Of a stretch of 64,000 nucleotides of DNA, positions 34,009 to 44,722 are shown in pieces. The notes beneath the pieces are model-generated. The model was not told where the DNA came from. It ran no database searches and saw only the letters and a program-made list of their open reading frames with translations. Made by a program: the position numbers and the translations under genes. The DNA comes from Gracilaria gracilis (taxonomy: Eukaryota; Rhodophyta; Florideophyceae; Gracilariales; Gracilariaceae). The stretch is taken from NCBI GenBank assembly GCA_030374805.1, contig JARGSG010000189.1, positions 806,001 to 870,000 on the forward strand. Direction: 5' to 3'. How positions within the stretch are numbered: the first letter of the stretch is position 1; each line of letters starts with the position of its first letter.

Positions 34009-34993
34009 CTAGTCCGGCGGGTATTTGAGCATTGCTCTGACTGCATTCATCACTGTCCTATTGAAGCGTTCTGCTATGCTGTTTTCTTGGGGTTGGTGGG
34101 GTGTGCGAAGGTGGTGAGTGACGTGATGGTTGTGGTAGATCGATTTTATGGCTTTCGACATGTATTCCTTGGCGTTGTCGCTTCTGAAATGTCGGAGTGG
34201 GAGCTGCATATTGTGTTGTATGTGTTTGAGTGTTTGTTCTACTCGGGGTGGGATGTCTTTCCTTTGTTTGAGGAAGTGTACAATAGCAAATCTGGTTGCT
34301 GTGCATATGATGACTAGTATGTGGTTGTTTCCGTGTCTGGAGGTTGGGTGGACTGGTCCACATGTGTCGGAGCTGAGGTACTCGCCTGGCCTGTAGTTGT
34401 GTGTGGTTCGTTTGTGTGGGGCGGGATGCGTCTTGCCGGCGCTGCATGAGCTGCACGAAATGTCCGGGGCTGTGTGGGAAGATTGGTTGGCATTGTGGGA
34501 ATGAGTCTGCGTGAGGCCGTAAGTGACAGCTTGGCTGGGTGTGCATGGTTGAGGGTGAGATACCAGTTGTAAAGTGTTTGGAGGTTGGACTGTCTTTTGT
34601 ATTTGTGTGTCCGGGTTCGTTAAGTGGCGCATCGTTCTTGTCGTGTGTTTCTGTTGGGCGGGTAGTGTGGACGGGTGGTGCAGTTGTCCGCGTTTTGTTG
34701 GTTGTCTTTCGTTGTGATGTCGTGGGTTTGTTGGCTTTGGTTGTTGTCTTAATCTTGGGAGGTTTGTTTTTGTTTTTACGGGGAAACGTTCTAGCTGTGT
34801 GAGCCTTATGGTGTGCTGTCCAGCCTTGGAGTTCATACTGTTGGTTGCGCCAGGTAGCTGTTGCTATAAGGGCTGGTGGGTGGGTTTTGGTGTTGTAGAT
34901 TGCACCTCTATGGGTCGTGAATGTTACCAATCCGTATCTCGTGGCTAAGTCTTTGACTGACAGTAGGTTGCGGTTGACGTGTTTGTCTGCCAC
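34009..34993 (-). pseudogene. Copia-2 integrase region
   Basis: The integrase core shows SSDTCGPVHPTSRHGNNHIL (near 34.37 kb), HFRSDNAKEYMSKAIKS (34.17 kb) and QENSIAERFNRTVMNAVRA (34.06 kb), the D,D,E triad of the Copia type. It lies upstream of the reverse transcriptase on the minus strand, as expected for Copia. Confidence 0.85.
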
Positions 34994-35015
34994 TGCGTAT
35001 GTGTGTATGGTATTA

Positions 35016-36285
35016 TTATTCTGTCGTAGGCGGAGGTTGAGGGTTCCATGGTGGGAGCACTTTGTGGGGGGGGGATGTGGCAGTTTCGGTTAGAATGTTG
35101 TTCGTGAGTTGGGTCATGGTGGGTGTCGGGTAGCGTATATGTGATGGATGCGCCCCGCTGTCCAGTAGGAACGTACCATTGACTTCTGAGCTGGCTTCCG
35201 ATGCGACGTCGGGTTGGGGAGGCGGTGTTGGTGTAGGCTGTGATGGGAGTGGCATGTGTAGTGTATGTGGGTGCGGTGTTTGTAGTGGGTGGTACTGCTG
35301 GGGTGTGGGAGGAGGGAGTGCTTGGTACTGATATGGGTTCTGTGGAAGTTGGGCTGGGTGTTGGTAGCTGAATGTTGGGTAGGCCTGGGCGGTATGGGCA
35401 TAATTGGCTTGGGCTTTTGTGAACTTGGGATGATTTTGGTCGCGACAATCTTGATCGGTGTGGTTGCAGTATACTCCAATTGACGTGTGGTACGTGCACA
35501 GTAGGTGAGGGGGAACTTTGGGTTTGTTGTAAGGCATTCCACGTCCGTACGGCCGGCGGTAGTTGGGGCGTGATCGGTACGTGATTGTGCCCCGTTGGGC
35601 TGGTTGGTCGAAGTAGTTGTGGCGGTAGTTTGGGGCTGGATTGCCGTAGTCCCCGGTGAATTGTGTGTATCCTGTGGGAGAAGAAGACATTATGGCTGCC
35701 GGGTGGTAGAGCGGGTAGAGGTCTTTGAATTTTTCTAACGAACGCCTTGATGGTAGCAGGCTTGTTGGCTAGTATGTGGGCTACGATTGGATTGTTGGCT
35801 TGATTTCTGCGTATTCCGGTGATGATGAAGTCGACTGTGGTTTCTTCATCACTGATGTTTGGATATTGTGCTGCTATCATCTTTTGGCGAATTTCGGTGT
35901 GTGATTGAATGAACTCGTCAATGTCGCCTTCCGTTTTAATTTGGATGCTTTCGGCTTCGGTTTTGAGGTACTGATGGTCCTCTTTCGTCGATCTGTTGAT
36001 ATGTGCGATGATTTTTGTGACAAGGTCGTGTGGGGTAGGTCTGTCTTGTGGGATGATGAGTAGACCGAGTATGTTTGGTGGCACACTGCTCAATACTGCG
36101 GATAACAGTTTGTTCTTCTTCTCGTAGAATGTTTCCAGTGCTGTTGGGTCTACGGGAGGTTCGGGATTGGATTCGAGGTGGTCCATTGCCTTGATCGTAG
36201 CAGCATACGTCTGGAGTGCAAGATACCACGGAGCATAATTACTGCGGTCTAGTTCTGGAAGTTTGTGGAGTCTGTCGGAGTTCAT
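35016..36285 (-). pseudogene. Copia-2 gag and protease region
   Basis: Translation probably starts at 36285 (MNSDRLHKLPELDRSNYAPW), a typical Copia gag opening, followed by the helical capsid-like part (HLVTKIIAHINRSTKEDHQYL-type sequence). A Pro/Thr/Gln-rich stretch leads to the protease active site LLDSGAHPSHI near 35.17 kb. The region is broken. Confidence 0.82.
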
Positions 36286-36576
36286 GGTGGCTGTAGTGTG
36301 TGTTCCTAAAGCTGGTGTGATGTGTGATTGTTTTGATATTGTTGCGTCTGTGGCGGTGATTGTGGTGGTGCGAGTGAGCTGGGTTGTGTCTTTTGGTTGA
36401 TGTTTGTCTGCGGCTGAGAGTATTGCGTTTTGGTACAGTTCTAGGACGTATTGGTCGTTTCTGAGTTCACGGCCTAGTTGGCGTGCTTCTCTTGGGGTGG
36501 GGTTCGCCGTCCTGGATGGGTTTGGTGAGCGCTTGAGGTGTGGTGGGTCGGGAGCTTTCTGAGCTGGTCAGTGCGT

Positions 36577-36589
36577 AGGGCCCATAACC
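36577..36589 (-). promoter_or_regulatory. Copia-2 primer-binding site, half tRNA(iMet)
   Basis: Directly inside the 5' LTR the minus strand reads GGTTATGGGCCCT. The plus-strand GGGCCCATAACC equals the anticodon-loop region of eukaryotic initiator tRNA-Met. Priming by an internally cleaved half of this tRNA is established for Drosophila copia and some relatives. Confidence 0.8.
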
Positions 36590-36682
36590 TGTGGAATGAA
36601 GACGCTAGCTCCTTTTACTTTTCGCTTTGCGAGTTCGATCTCGGTTTCCTTAAATATCTACTGGTCACTGTAATGTTTGACA
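36590..36682 (-). repeat. Copia-2 5' LTR
   Basis: A 93-bp terminal repeat beside the primer-binding site, followed by the ATTGT duplication at 36683-36687. Confidence 0.88.
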
Positions 36683-36687
36683 ATTGT

Positions 36688-37568
36688 CATGAGGTTCGTG
36701 CATGGTTTGATCCTGTGGTGTAAATATTTTCAAACTATTATTGTCAGCACGTGTGGCTTACCGTGCTCCTTTCGTGTCAAGAGTTGCACACTTCTACGCA
36801 CACTTTCAACATCTTCGCACGGGAAAACGACGTTCTTCTGAGCTACTCGCAAAACAGAACTCTTTTTTTTCCTCCAGATTTCCCTAAATGTTTAATACTT
36901 TTGCATACTTTGTAAGATAGGTAGTGAAACAACTGGAATACGAAATCGTTTTAGCTTCAAAATGTTCTCAATTCCAGAAATAAGCACTAAAAAGGCGTGA
37001 AAAGGCGGTTTTTGCTACTTGTTTTGCGTATGTATGCGTCGTAATTCTTTCATTCACAGCTTTCAATTTATGGGAAAACAGGATACTCCAGTATTAATTT
37101 CTTTGTGGTACTAAAGTATGCAAGGGAATATTAAACTTGGGAAGATTCGATAAAGTTAGAGGCATTCCAATTTTTAGTGTAACGGGAAAAGGAACATGTT
37201 GCACTGTTTGAAAGTCTTTTGAAGAAGTGCATTCTGCATGCACTACAGATATTGACGCTGCAAGACTGACATATACAATTTCTAACGCTGATTGTGGCGT
37301 AGTGCAGCAACTGCTACAAGAAACATGTGACATTCAACTTTCCGTTTTTATTTAGAATTTGAATGAATGCAAATTTTCCGCATCTCCCTGCAATTTATGT
37401 GCCTATTTACGGCCTTCTTCAAAAGGCTTTTTTCTGCCACCTATCGCCTATTCCGGGTACGCCTGACAAGGGTTAAGGTTCAAATTGCGTAAAGTTTGCG
37501 TTTGCTGTTCCGCTTTGTTTGAAGTTATCTTACTTTATCGCTCGGATGCGAGGTTTTCCAGAGGCTCT
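36688..37568. other. AT-rich spacer, nothing recognised
   Basis: Nearly 0.9 kb without a coding signal or clear repeat. The short open frames present have no recognisable motif. Confidence 0.4.
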
Positions 37569-37598
37569 TTGCGGGCGAATATCAATATTCGCCCGCAA
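37569..37598. repeat. Perfect 30-bp palindrome
   Basis: TTGCGGGCGAATAT and its exact complement flank a 2-base centre (CA). It can form a cruciform, and may be the centre of a small foldback element or a protein-binding operator. Confidence 0.85.
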
Positions 37599-37728
37599 TA
37601 ACCTGGGATTTTATCTAATTGTGTCGGGCCATAGCCAAACAGCAGGGTAGGCCCCATAAATCGCATGAAAAAGGCAGATTGGTAACAGACTTGTACACGT
37701 GTGATCCTCGCCACCAAGCGATAAGCGT

Positions 37729-37851
37729 GTTATCGCAGGGCCACTCGTGGAAATTTCTGATCCCTCGGGAGGGTTACTTTCCCTTGGCTTCGCCTGCGGG
37801 AAAATAACTCTCCCTCGGGATCGAAATTTCCCTCGTAGCCCATGCGATAAC
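37729..37851. repeat. Foldback/MITE-like 54-bp inverted repeat
   Basis: Arms 37729-37783 (GTTATCGCAGGGCC ... TTACTTTCCC) and 37798-37851 (GGGAAAATAACT ... GCGATAAC) pair along about 54 bp with scattered mismatches around a 14-base loop (TTGGCTTCGCCTGC). There is no open frame. It is typical of a non-autonomous hairpin element; no target duplication was identified. Confidence 0.75.
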
Positions 37852-38655
37852 CCTTACTTGCTTCGTTCGTCCCGTTTGCCTTGGAGGTTTTTTTGTCAGT
37901 AAGAAGACAGTTGTCGTGGTTCCCTAGCCAACTTTGAACGAAGTTGGTACATAACTTCGCGCGAAAGCTATCGTGCTCTCATACTGTTCAACTCATAGGA
38001 GCGGCTGCAGTACTATAGACTCTATCTAGTAGATAGTATCTACTGAGTGGAGATGCCCTTACAGTAGATAACCCTTTACTCCATTCCGTCGCTCGCCACG
38101 CCATTCCGGTGCTGCACCACCACGCCATTCCGTCTTCACTGTGCGTCAAACACCGTCCCCATCAGCTCACGTCATGATCCTTCCCGTTGCGAATACCACC
38201 CACATTACCGTTCTCCAAGCTCTGCTAGAGCACAATTCAACCGCTCCGCCGCCCAAACCTACTCGCCATATCTACAGTACCACCTCATCAGAACGAGCAC
38301 CAGCACCAACCACTCCATCGTAATACCGCCTCTTCATTTCCGTTGCACCGGGTTTGGGGGTAGTTCCCAGAACAACCCCACAAAACTCCCCGAACCCAAC
38401 AATCTCCAACATGCACCAGATAAACACCCTCCCCTCCTCTCCCGCTTGCCGCCAATTAGATACGTAACCGATGCACCATGCAGTCCCAACATAATATGTT
38501 GATATTATACAACGGTATCCACCATCTCTGAGCAAGCACGACACGCATCTCGTCATCGCTGTCCTTCTGTTCTGCAACAGCATGCTAATCGCCAAACGTC
38601 ATGCGTGGAATCAAAAACGCACCAACAACCGCACGCCCCAGCACATGCACATGCG
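37852..38655. other. Spacer downstream of the membrane-protein gene
   Basis: CGCCACGCCATTCCG is repeated with small changes at 38093-38131. A 49-codon ATG frame at 38174-38323 has no recognisable feature. Its proximity to the 3' end of the minus-strand host gene suggests 3' flanking sequence. Confidence 0.35.
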
Positions 38656-40137
38656 TCACAGCTCGTGGTCCTCGTTATCATCTTCGTCGTAATTAGCATT
38701 CTTTTTCATTTCCAACAACGAGAAGCTCGTGCCAATATACCCGCTCGAGCTATACCCATCCGAACTCCGAGCATCGGACGATCGCGGACTCCGGCACCCC
38801 GAACTCGAGTCGCCCAAACTCAGCCGTTTGAACACTTTTCTCCGCAACTGTGCTTTGTACCGCTTTGCCGCAAACTCCGCCACAACACCGCCGACCAACA
38901 GCACTATCGCGATCACCAGGAACGCTATTCCTCGCTCGCGTATACCCGGCTTGGCAAAACATTCCGCCACGTACACTTCTGCCGCGGCGGTAGCGGACAT
39001 TGTCCCGTTCAATCCAGACGACATGCGAACCACGGTGCCTACACTGCCGTATGACCCGATCCAGATCAGTTCCACGCCCTTTATGGCCAACGGCATCGCT
39101 GTCAACACATCACTCAGCAATGCATATAGCAGCGTTGTTATCGAGCTAACATCAGTCAACAGTGCGAGAGGTACAAAGTTCAGCCACAGTGGGAAGAAAA
39201 GAATCGTTATACTAGACACAGTTAGAGCTTCACTCGCCTGCTGTGTGTAAAGCTCTAACGCATTCACCGCTCGCACCACTGCAACGTTTTCGTCCAGAAA
39301 TACAGGCTTGAAGAAAGCTGGTTCAGCAGTACTGCGATGCGATACCATAGCCGTCGTACTGTCCGATCTAAATTGGCGCTCCTCTTCTTGGACCCCGTCT
39401 GGAGGTCTCACCGGCAATGTCATGTTGCCAAACGCGCCACCACGACTCATTATTTCCACGAGGTAATGACGTTTAAACTCGCCAAGATGCTTTTCCTTCT
39501 TCTCGTTTGTGATACCGATGTTAAGAAACCAGGTTTCGGCCACGCGATATGCACCCAAAGCGTTCACTTTGCAAGTCTGCGTCGTCGTGCTGAACGGAAA
39601 GTCGAAGATGGTATCAGGATCTGTGAAATTGGTACCCGCTTCCCTCGCCATATCGGCAGCGTAGTCTTCGAGCATCCTGTTAAAGTTGTAGATTATGCGG
39701 TGCAGCTCGTGTTGGTCCTTCTGCTCGGGGACGAAGTCGGTGACACATTGCATAGTAGAATTGACTGGAAAGCGCAACTCAACCTGGTCGATGGCGGCAG
39801 ACTTCCACGCTTGGTCTTGCAGATTGCAAAGGTCAAGTCGGCGAGACGTCGACCTCTCATTGTGCGACATTCGTCGTGACAATTGGTTCAGAATATTGGT
39901 TTCCACGTCTCTTATCTTGTCCAGCGCCTTGTCGGCGTTCTCAACAAAGCCGTCAACGTTTCGAAGCACTCTGTTCATCGGCGCTTGGTTTGAGAAGAAG
40001 AAATACCGGCTCGCATACCATTTGACTGGAGGTTGTGGAGAAGGAGAAGGTGAGGAACATGGACCGGCCGTGGCCCCATGAGCAAAGCATAAGAAAAAAA
40101 AGAGGGCGGGGATGAGGCGCAGATGCAGTGAAGCCAT
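38656..40137 (-). CDS. Secretory-pathway membrane protein with three predicted TM segments
   Basis: An intact 493-residue reading frame from the ATG at 40137, the only gene here that looks like a host gene. Residues 1-25 form a signal peptide (LIPALFFFLCFAHGATAG). A Ser/Pro stretch follows, then a lumenal or extracellular domain of about 270 residues with amphipathic helices (60-170), cysteines at 27, 104, 131 and 189, and NxS/T glycosylation sites NST, NFT and NMT. Hydrophobic segments lie at about 303-330, 332-357 and 402-424. Between the last two are an NGT site and a cysteine. The tail is basic (KRYKAQLRRKVFKRL), then Ser-rich, then ends in an acidic cluster (YDEDDNEDHEL). I recognise no family, and function is unknown. 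A receptor, transporter accessory or cell-wall protein are all possible. No intron is needed. The neighbours are transposons. Confidence 0.8.
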   Translation of the reverse strand: MASLHLRLIPALFFFLCFAHGATAGPCSSPSPSPQPPVKWYASRYFFFSNQAPMNRVLRNVDGFVENADKALDKIRDVETNILNQLSRRMSHNERSTSRRLDLCNLQDQAWKSAAIDQVELRFPVNSTMQCVTDFVPEQKDQHELHRIIYNFNRMLEDYAADMAREAGTNFTDPDTIFDFPFSTTTQTCKVNALGAYRVAETWFLNIGITNEKKEKHLGEFKRHYLVEIMSRGGAFGNMTLPVRPPDGVQEEERQFRSDSTTAMVSHRSTAEPAFFKPVFLDENVAVVRAVNALELYTQQASEALTVSSITILFFPLWLNFVPLALLTDVSSITTLLYALLSDVLTAMPLAIKGVELIWIGSYGSVGTVVRMSSGLNGTMSATAAAEVYVAECFAKPGIRERGIAFLVIAIVLLVGGVVAEFAAKRYKAQLRRKVFKRLSLGDSSSGCRSPRSSDARSSDGYSSSGYIGTSFSLLEMKKNANYDEDDNEDHEL

Positions 40138-41335
40138 TGGATGATGCTATGCTTGCGAAAACGATGTGTCGAAGAAAGAGGACGTCGGCAGGGATGCACA
40201 GAGGAGGTAGGGCGGTCGTACTACAAGGGAAGCTAGAGGGCGCAAATATTCATTCAACGAATTTCAGGGTGTGTGAGTGTGCGATTGTTGATGGGCGGAG
40301 CTAGGGCAATGGATCTCGGTGGAGAATTGTGCCGCAAGCTTGTGCACGACCGTCAAGCTGCTAAGCCCGTCAAGCACAGCAAGCGGCAGCCAGTGTGGCT
40401 GGGAATAGATGAGCCGTGACGTGTTCACGTAGCGCTATCGAAGTAGCGGTTGCCCGTTGAGTCAAGTGGAACACGGGTGGGAAGAGGGGTGTTCATGAGG
40501 CGCATTGTATCCAGGATTAATCGTTCCGGATGGCAGGTGCGCCTACCCTTGATACGATTATTGGAGTCCAGTAGTGTGAGCAAAAGTGCATCGAGTGGTC
40601 GTGTATCATGAAGGCCGAGGTGGTCGAAAACAGTGATAAGGTCTTGCTGTTGTGGAAATCGATGCAATCGATTAAGCTTTCCTGTGGAACACCGCCGGTG
40701 CAATACAGTAGCACGATGCGGTTGATGGATATCTACTGCTGTAACAGCATACAATGCACTGCACTGCGTGCAGTCTTCATCACGAGGAGGGAACTGTTTC
40801 CAAGTTTCCCCCCTAGTTAAAGAGCGCCAACTCTCCTAGCCCCTACTTTTGTAAATTAAAAGTTTGGTACCAAGGGTAGCTTAGGTTGAACTTATCTCCG
40901 TAACCCCGTTCTTCTCGTTTCACTGCTTGACAGAAACTGCAGCAAAACCGGAGGGCACATCTCGGGGAATATAGAATCGAAATGCTTTTTCTTGAATCTA
41001 TGTGGCATAGCCTTTCCCTTGTGCGCTTGCGTGCATTGATGTCGCGAAACCTTGTTACGTCATGCTTGCAAAACAAACCCTCCAAGCTCTACGCACTGAT
41101 TGTGCACATTGATTGTGCATCAACAATCCAATGCCGGTGCGGCCTACACATGGATACTAAACTTCGAGCTAAAGAGTTAGCCCTCTTGAGCACAAAGCAT
41201 CCTTTATAAAGTTACACAACAAATAAATTTATGCTACCAATGGTAGCCTACGATACACCGGAGAACACCTGACTTTATAGAGAAATATCATAGATAAACA
41301 CAGCTATTGTATAGCTCATCTGCTTCGAGAAGAAG
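40138..41335. other. Spacer upstream of the membrane-protein gene
   Basis: The promoter of the minus-strand gene should lie just above 40138, but I see no TATA box. Overlapping short frames at 40425-40820 on both strands have no recognisable motif and are not called. Confidence 0.35.
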
Positions 41336-42339
41336 ATGATTGAATGGCTCCAAAAGCAGAAGCTGGAGGGCATATTCTCCCATCTGGAAAACGCAGTTGA
41401 TATGCGGCACACCACCTTGTTTGGCATGTCATCAGCAAATCTTCTTCTTCATCAGCAAATCAATTTCCATATCTTGCTCGTCAACAAGGTTAGAGAGCTA
41501 GTTTTACGAGTACCTTCGAATGTGCTTTCCTTGTGTTTTCGTCTCCTCCACTATGGGTCTCAACATCCCTTCTCAACTGAAGGAGGCCATCTTGAGAGAA
41601 AGTCTTTTCTGTATAAAATGCTACGGGGTGCAGAGGATGAACATGACTCTAGTTCTTAAAACTACCTACAGTACAAAAGAGGCCAACTTCAACTTTTTTT
41701 GGCTGAGAGTTCACGTGTGGTGAAATCTTTTGGGCCTGTACTGTACCCTTGGTATAATGCACTCGCTGAATCGCAGATTGTGGACAAGGAAAAAGAAACC
41801 ACTTACAAAAGTGTCACGTCACATTGTTGACGAAGTTTACATCCTTGTTTCTGCTTTTGAGGCATACCAGAATCCCCTTCATTAATAGTTTCTACACACC
41901 AGCTATGTATGACCGTGCCGCTGATTTGGCATGTTTCTTTCGCAGAGAAGTGATCCAAACTCCTAGCACTGATAATCATCTAGAGCGTTGTTACCAGTTC
42001 CACAACAAAGTAGATGTCTTTAGTAAAAGTTGTAAAGCAGGTGTCGTTGAAAAGTTTCTTTGGCATTCTTCAACAGAGGGAAGTGTATGTGGTGCAGATC
42101 TCCGCCCGTCTCAGAATCAGGGGAGCTATTGCCCAAAAGAAAGAAAGAAGAAAAAAAACACAGGAAAGACGTTTGCCGTTTGCGATCAAAACCTCGGCCC
42201 AATGCCAGGCGTGATGGTCATCGATTCCACTTCAAGCCAGTCTGCAGCAGAAGCATTGATGGTTTTGTCATATCCACAGCATCAGTGGAACTCGGGAAAT
42301 GATCCAAAGAAGAGTATAGAAGACGTGAGCGACTTTTAG
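41336..42339 (+). other. Two unrecognised short open frames, possible gene remnant
   Basis: An ATG frame at 41336-41659 (107 codons, MIEWLQKQKLEGIFSHLE) is followed by a frame at 41824-42339 (171 codons, RIPFINSFYTPAMYDRAADL, later a Lys-rich run and VCDQNLGPMPGVMVIDS). Both are on the plus strand and about 165 bp apart. They could be two exons or pieces of one decayed gene, or chance. I find no domain. The Lys run comes from an AAAGAAAGAAAGAAG tract near 42140. Confidence 0.2.
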
Positions 42340-42470
42340 GATAGGTTCAGTTCGTAATAGCGGCTGTTGCTGTTTTTGTGAAACACGTACAATAATCCTT
42401 CGAATTCGTGGGGGTTGATAAAGACACCAATGACTCATAATCATCATGATAATGTTAAGAGGGCTAGCGT

Positions 42471-42490
42471 TAGCGTTAACGTTAACGCTA
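42471..42490. repeat. Perfect 20-bp palindrome TAGCGTTAACGTTAACGCTA
   Basis: Self-complementary over all 20 bases and built from GTTA(A/G)C units. The surrounding GGGCTAGCGT ... CCAGCCC extends the symmetry loosely. It may be a protein-binding site or a foldback relic. Confidence 0.8.
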
Positions 42491-43225
42491 CCCCCAGCCC
42501 TATAAGGTTAGGGCAACAACCTCCAAATCGGTGAGAATGCTGCACTCACTGCACTCATTGATTTACAACAAGGAAGTATAGGCCCCTTCCAACTATTTAG
42601 GTGCAGACGCTTATGGCCTTCTTCCTCGTTCTAGGCTCAGGTTTCCCGGCAATGCTAGGAACAATGAAAAACAGAGCCCCGCTCGTTATTGCAGGCGCAT
42701 AGAATTGTGCTCTATTTGTTTGCTGAAGAGAAAGCAGTCTGAAGGAAGAATGGTTAGGCTGTTCTTCCTATGATGGTAGTTGGTTTCGTCAGAACGTCAT
42801 TCGCAAAGGGTAGCGTTCGAACGTTACAACAAGACGTGCTCTACGTCGTTGTTAGCGTTTGCCTTACGTTCAGAACCCCGAATCTATCTCGAGTTAAAGA
42901 TCTTTAACTCCCGCGGTAGGCGGGCAATGACGGCCCTAGCGGGGGTATTCAGTTTTGAACAACAATCATTTCGTGCGGTTAGAACGGCGCACAGGCATCG
43001 AACGGCCTCACGGGGGGCGTTCACTGCAGAATGAAAGCAAGATGGCAATCACCACCACCAACTATCGCGATGCTGTCCTCTACACAATAAATGCAGCCTC
43101 AAAGGGCGCGAACCAGCTTTAACTACTTTCCGATCCACATCAAATAGTAGCGTTACCCGTACTGATTCAAACTTTGGTAAGTGTCCAGTGTAGATAGAAC
43201 TGACTTCAGTAATTGTTCCCCTTTT
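42491..43225. other. Spacer before the nested Copia element
   Basis: No gene found. It ends with CTTTT (43221-43225), the left target duplication of the element that follows. Confidence 0.4.
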
Positions 43226-43430
43226 TGTTGATACCGGTCGGCCTCTTGCAAGGCGAGAGCGCCACACACGCGTCATTTGTGCGCAGTGCAACGCCCGGCG
43301 CACAGCAATGCGCCGGTGGGTTGCACTGGCAAAATAAATTGCGCGACCGTCCGGCTCGGCGCTCTGCCCGCCGGCGGTCAACTATGCGCGCACTTCGCTC
43401 GACCCCTTTCGCCCCCGCTCGCGCGCTACA
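43226..43430 (+). repeat. Copia-1 5' LTR with internal hairpin
   Basis: Begins TGTTGATACC and ends GCGCTACA. It is GC-rich. A strong hairpin, CAGTGCAACGCCCGGCGCA (43284-43302) against TGCGCCGGTGGGTTGCACTG (43309-43328), encloses a 6-base loop. CAAAATAAATT just after it is the only TATA-like stretch. A second GC-rich symmetry (GACCG ... CGGTC) lies at 43346-43380. Confidence 0.93.
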
Positions 43431-43446
43431 TGGTAGCATCGCCTGG
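43431..43446 (+). promoter_or_regulatory. Copia-1 primer-binding site (candidate)
   Basis: TGGTAGCATCGCCTGG starts at the first base after the LTR. TGGTAGCA would pair with a tRNA ending TGCTACCA, as many eukaryotic initiator tRNA-Met molecules do, but the next bases diverge from that tRNA, so its identity is open. Confidence 0.5.
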
Positions 43447-44722
43447 GGCGCGCTGCCCCGGGCCGCCATCATCTACAAACATGCTCCGCCTCCTTCCTCG
43501 CTTCCCGTCGTTCTTTAACGGCGCACATGCAACTACTCAGGCTTTCAACTTTGGAAGATTGCGCGTTGCGGATACCAAGGCTTGCCTGCCCGAAGGTATG
43601 TTGTGACGACGGCTCTGCGCGCGTAATCTATTGCAAACAATTGCCTTAGTGAAAGGCTCCCATGATCTGTCGATCTGGTGTGGCTTGGAAAGTCTTTTCA
43701 CGCAATCAGGATGAGGACACTTTACTTTTTATTCCTGTACTGCTGTGTTGTTCACATATTTTGGATAACGATGAACTACATTGGTTGGTCTTTTTGTTTT
43801 CTACATGTTTGCCAAGCGCTTTATTCAAGTTACAATTATGCGTTTACTTAACTCGGCTTAGCAGATATTCTATGGTTTGGATATCAAGGGGTTTGCTTCC
43901 GGCAAAACCACTAAACGAAGGTTACTCTCTGTGTGTTCTGGGAAGCTCGTCAGTGTCTCTGAATGTTCTACGACTCCGTTAGCCGCTTGCAAAACATTTT
44001 CTACGCTTTTTCCCTTCCATTTCTACGGACGTCGTGAATTTTTCGTGCGTATGACGATTCGACGCACGTAAGGACTTTACACTTCTACTTACCAAGCACG
44101 AGCGATCTCGCGACAAGCTGATTCGTCGCGCAATCTCAGGTAAATTATCTACCTGGTTGTAATTCTTCCCATCATTCATGCGGACGTAACCACGAAGGTT
44201 TTTTTCCGATACATTCTAGACGAAGATTCTGGTTTGTCGGGTGTTAAGTGTCTTCTCGCAGTCTTCGTCAAAGAGCTCTACTTTTGGTTCTTGTCAAGAC
44301 GTCGGTACTCGCCGTGTTCCTTCTTTTGCCGCAACTCACTTCTTTTGTACTGAGACAATGCTCTCTATTACCTTACTACGTAATCAACATCCGCTTTGTT
44401 TCATTCTTTGTTTGAGAAAGTGAAGTACCCTCCGCTTTGCGGGTGCGGAAGATCCTTCAAACGTCTCTTTGTTGTGGTGCGGGATTAGCTGCTTAATTGC
44501 GGGGACCCGTCCTACATCGATCGCCTGGCTCCCAAGGTTGGGCCAGGAACACCTCAAGTTCACACCTCCTCCACCGGTAGGGGACTGGCGAAGCTGAAGA
44601 ATAAGAAGTTGAAGAAGTTTAAGGAGAAGAGGAAACGTTCCTACCCCATAGGTCGCGATATCCTTATCTCGTAGAAGAAGGTTGATCATACACTTTTCCC
44701 CGTCGCTCCCCGGACGCCATTA
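43447..44722 (+). other. Copia-1 untranslated leader
   Basis: 1.3 kb between the primer site and the gag-pol start. There is no convincing frame. A short ATG frame at 43877-44071 has no motif. It presumably contains packaging signals. Confidence 0.5.

Larger units (their letters stand above)
31846..36682 (-). mobile_element. Copia-2: Ty1/Copia retrotransposon with about 92-bp LTRs
   Basis: A 4.84 kb minus-strand element. Near-identical terminal copies of TGTGGAATGAAGACGCTAGC ... GTAATGTTTGAC lie at 31846-31937 and 36590-36682. The duplication ATTGT flanks it (31841-31845 and 36683-36687). The order on the minus strand is gag, protease, integrase, reverse transcriptase, RNase H, which is diagnostic of Copia. 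The LTRs are among the shortest expected for the family. The primer site matches an internal part of initiator tRNA-Met. The LTR copies differ at only one or two positions, so the insertion is fairly recent, but the coding region carries several breaks (roughly six to eight). Confidence 0.9.

Noticed and set aside
32202-34802. Several plus-strand frames rich in Val/Leu/Gly/Trp that look membrane-like
   Set aside because: They are the complement of Copia-2 pol, whose minus-strand motifs are clear.
39337-39879. 180-codon plus-strand frame
   Set aside because: It is the antisense shadow of the intact membrane-protein gene, with no motif of its own.
43226-43430. About 200-bp GC-rich dispersed repeat first taken for a SINE or structured RNA
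   Set aside because: It has TG...CA ends, exact 5-bp duplications around copies, a primer site directly after it and a Copia gag-pol gene downstream. It is a Copia LTR.
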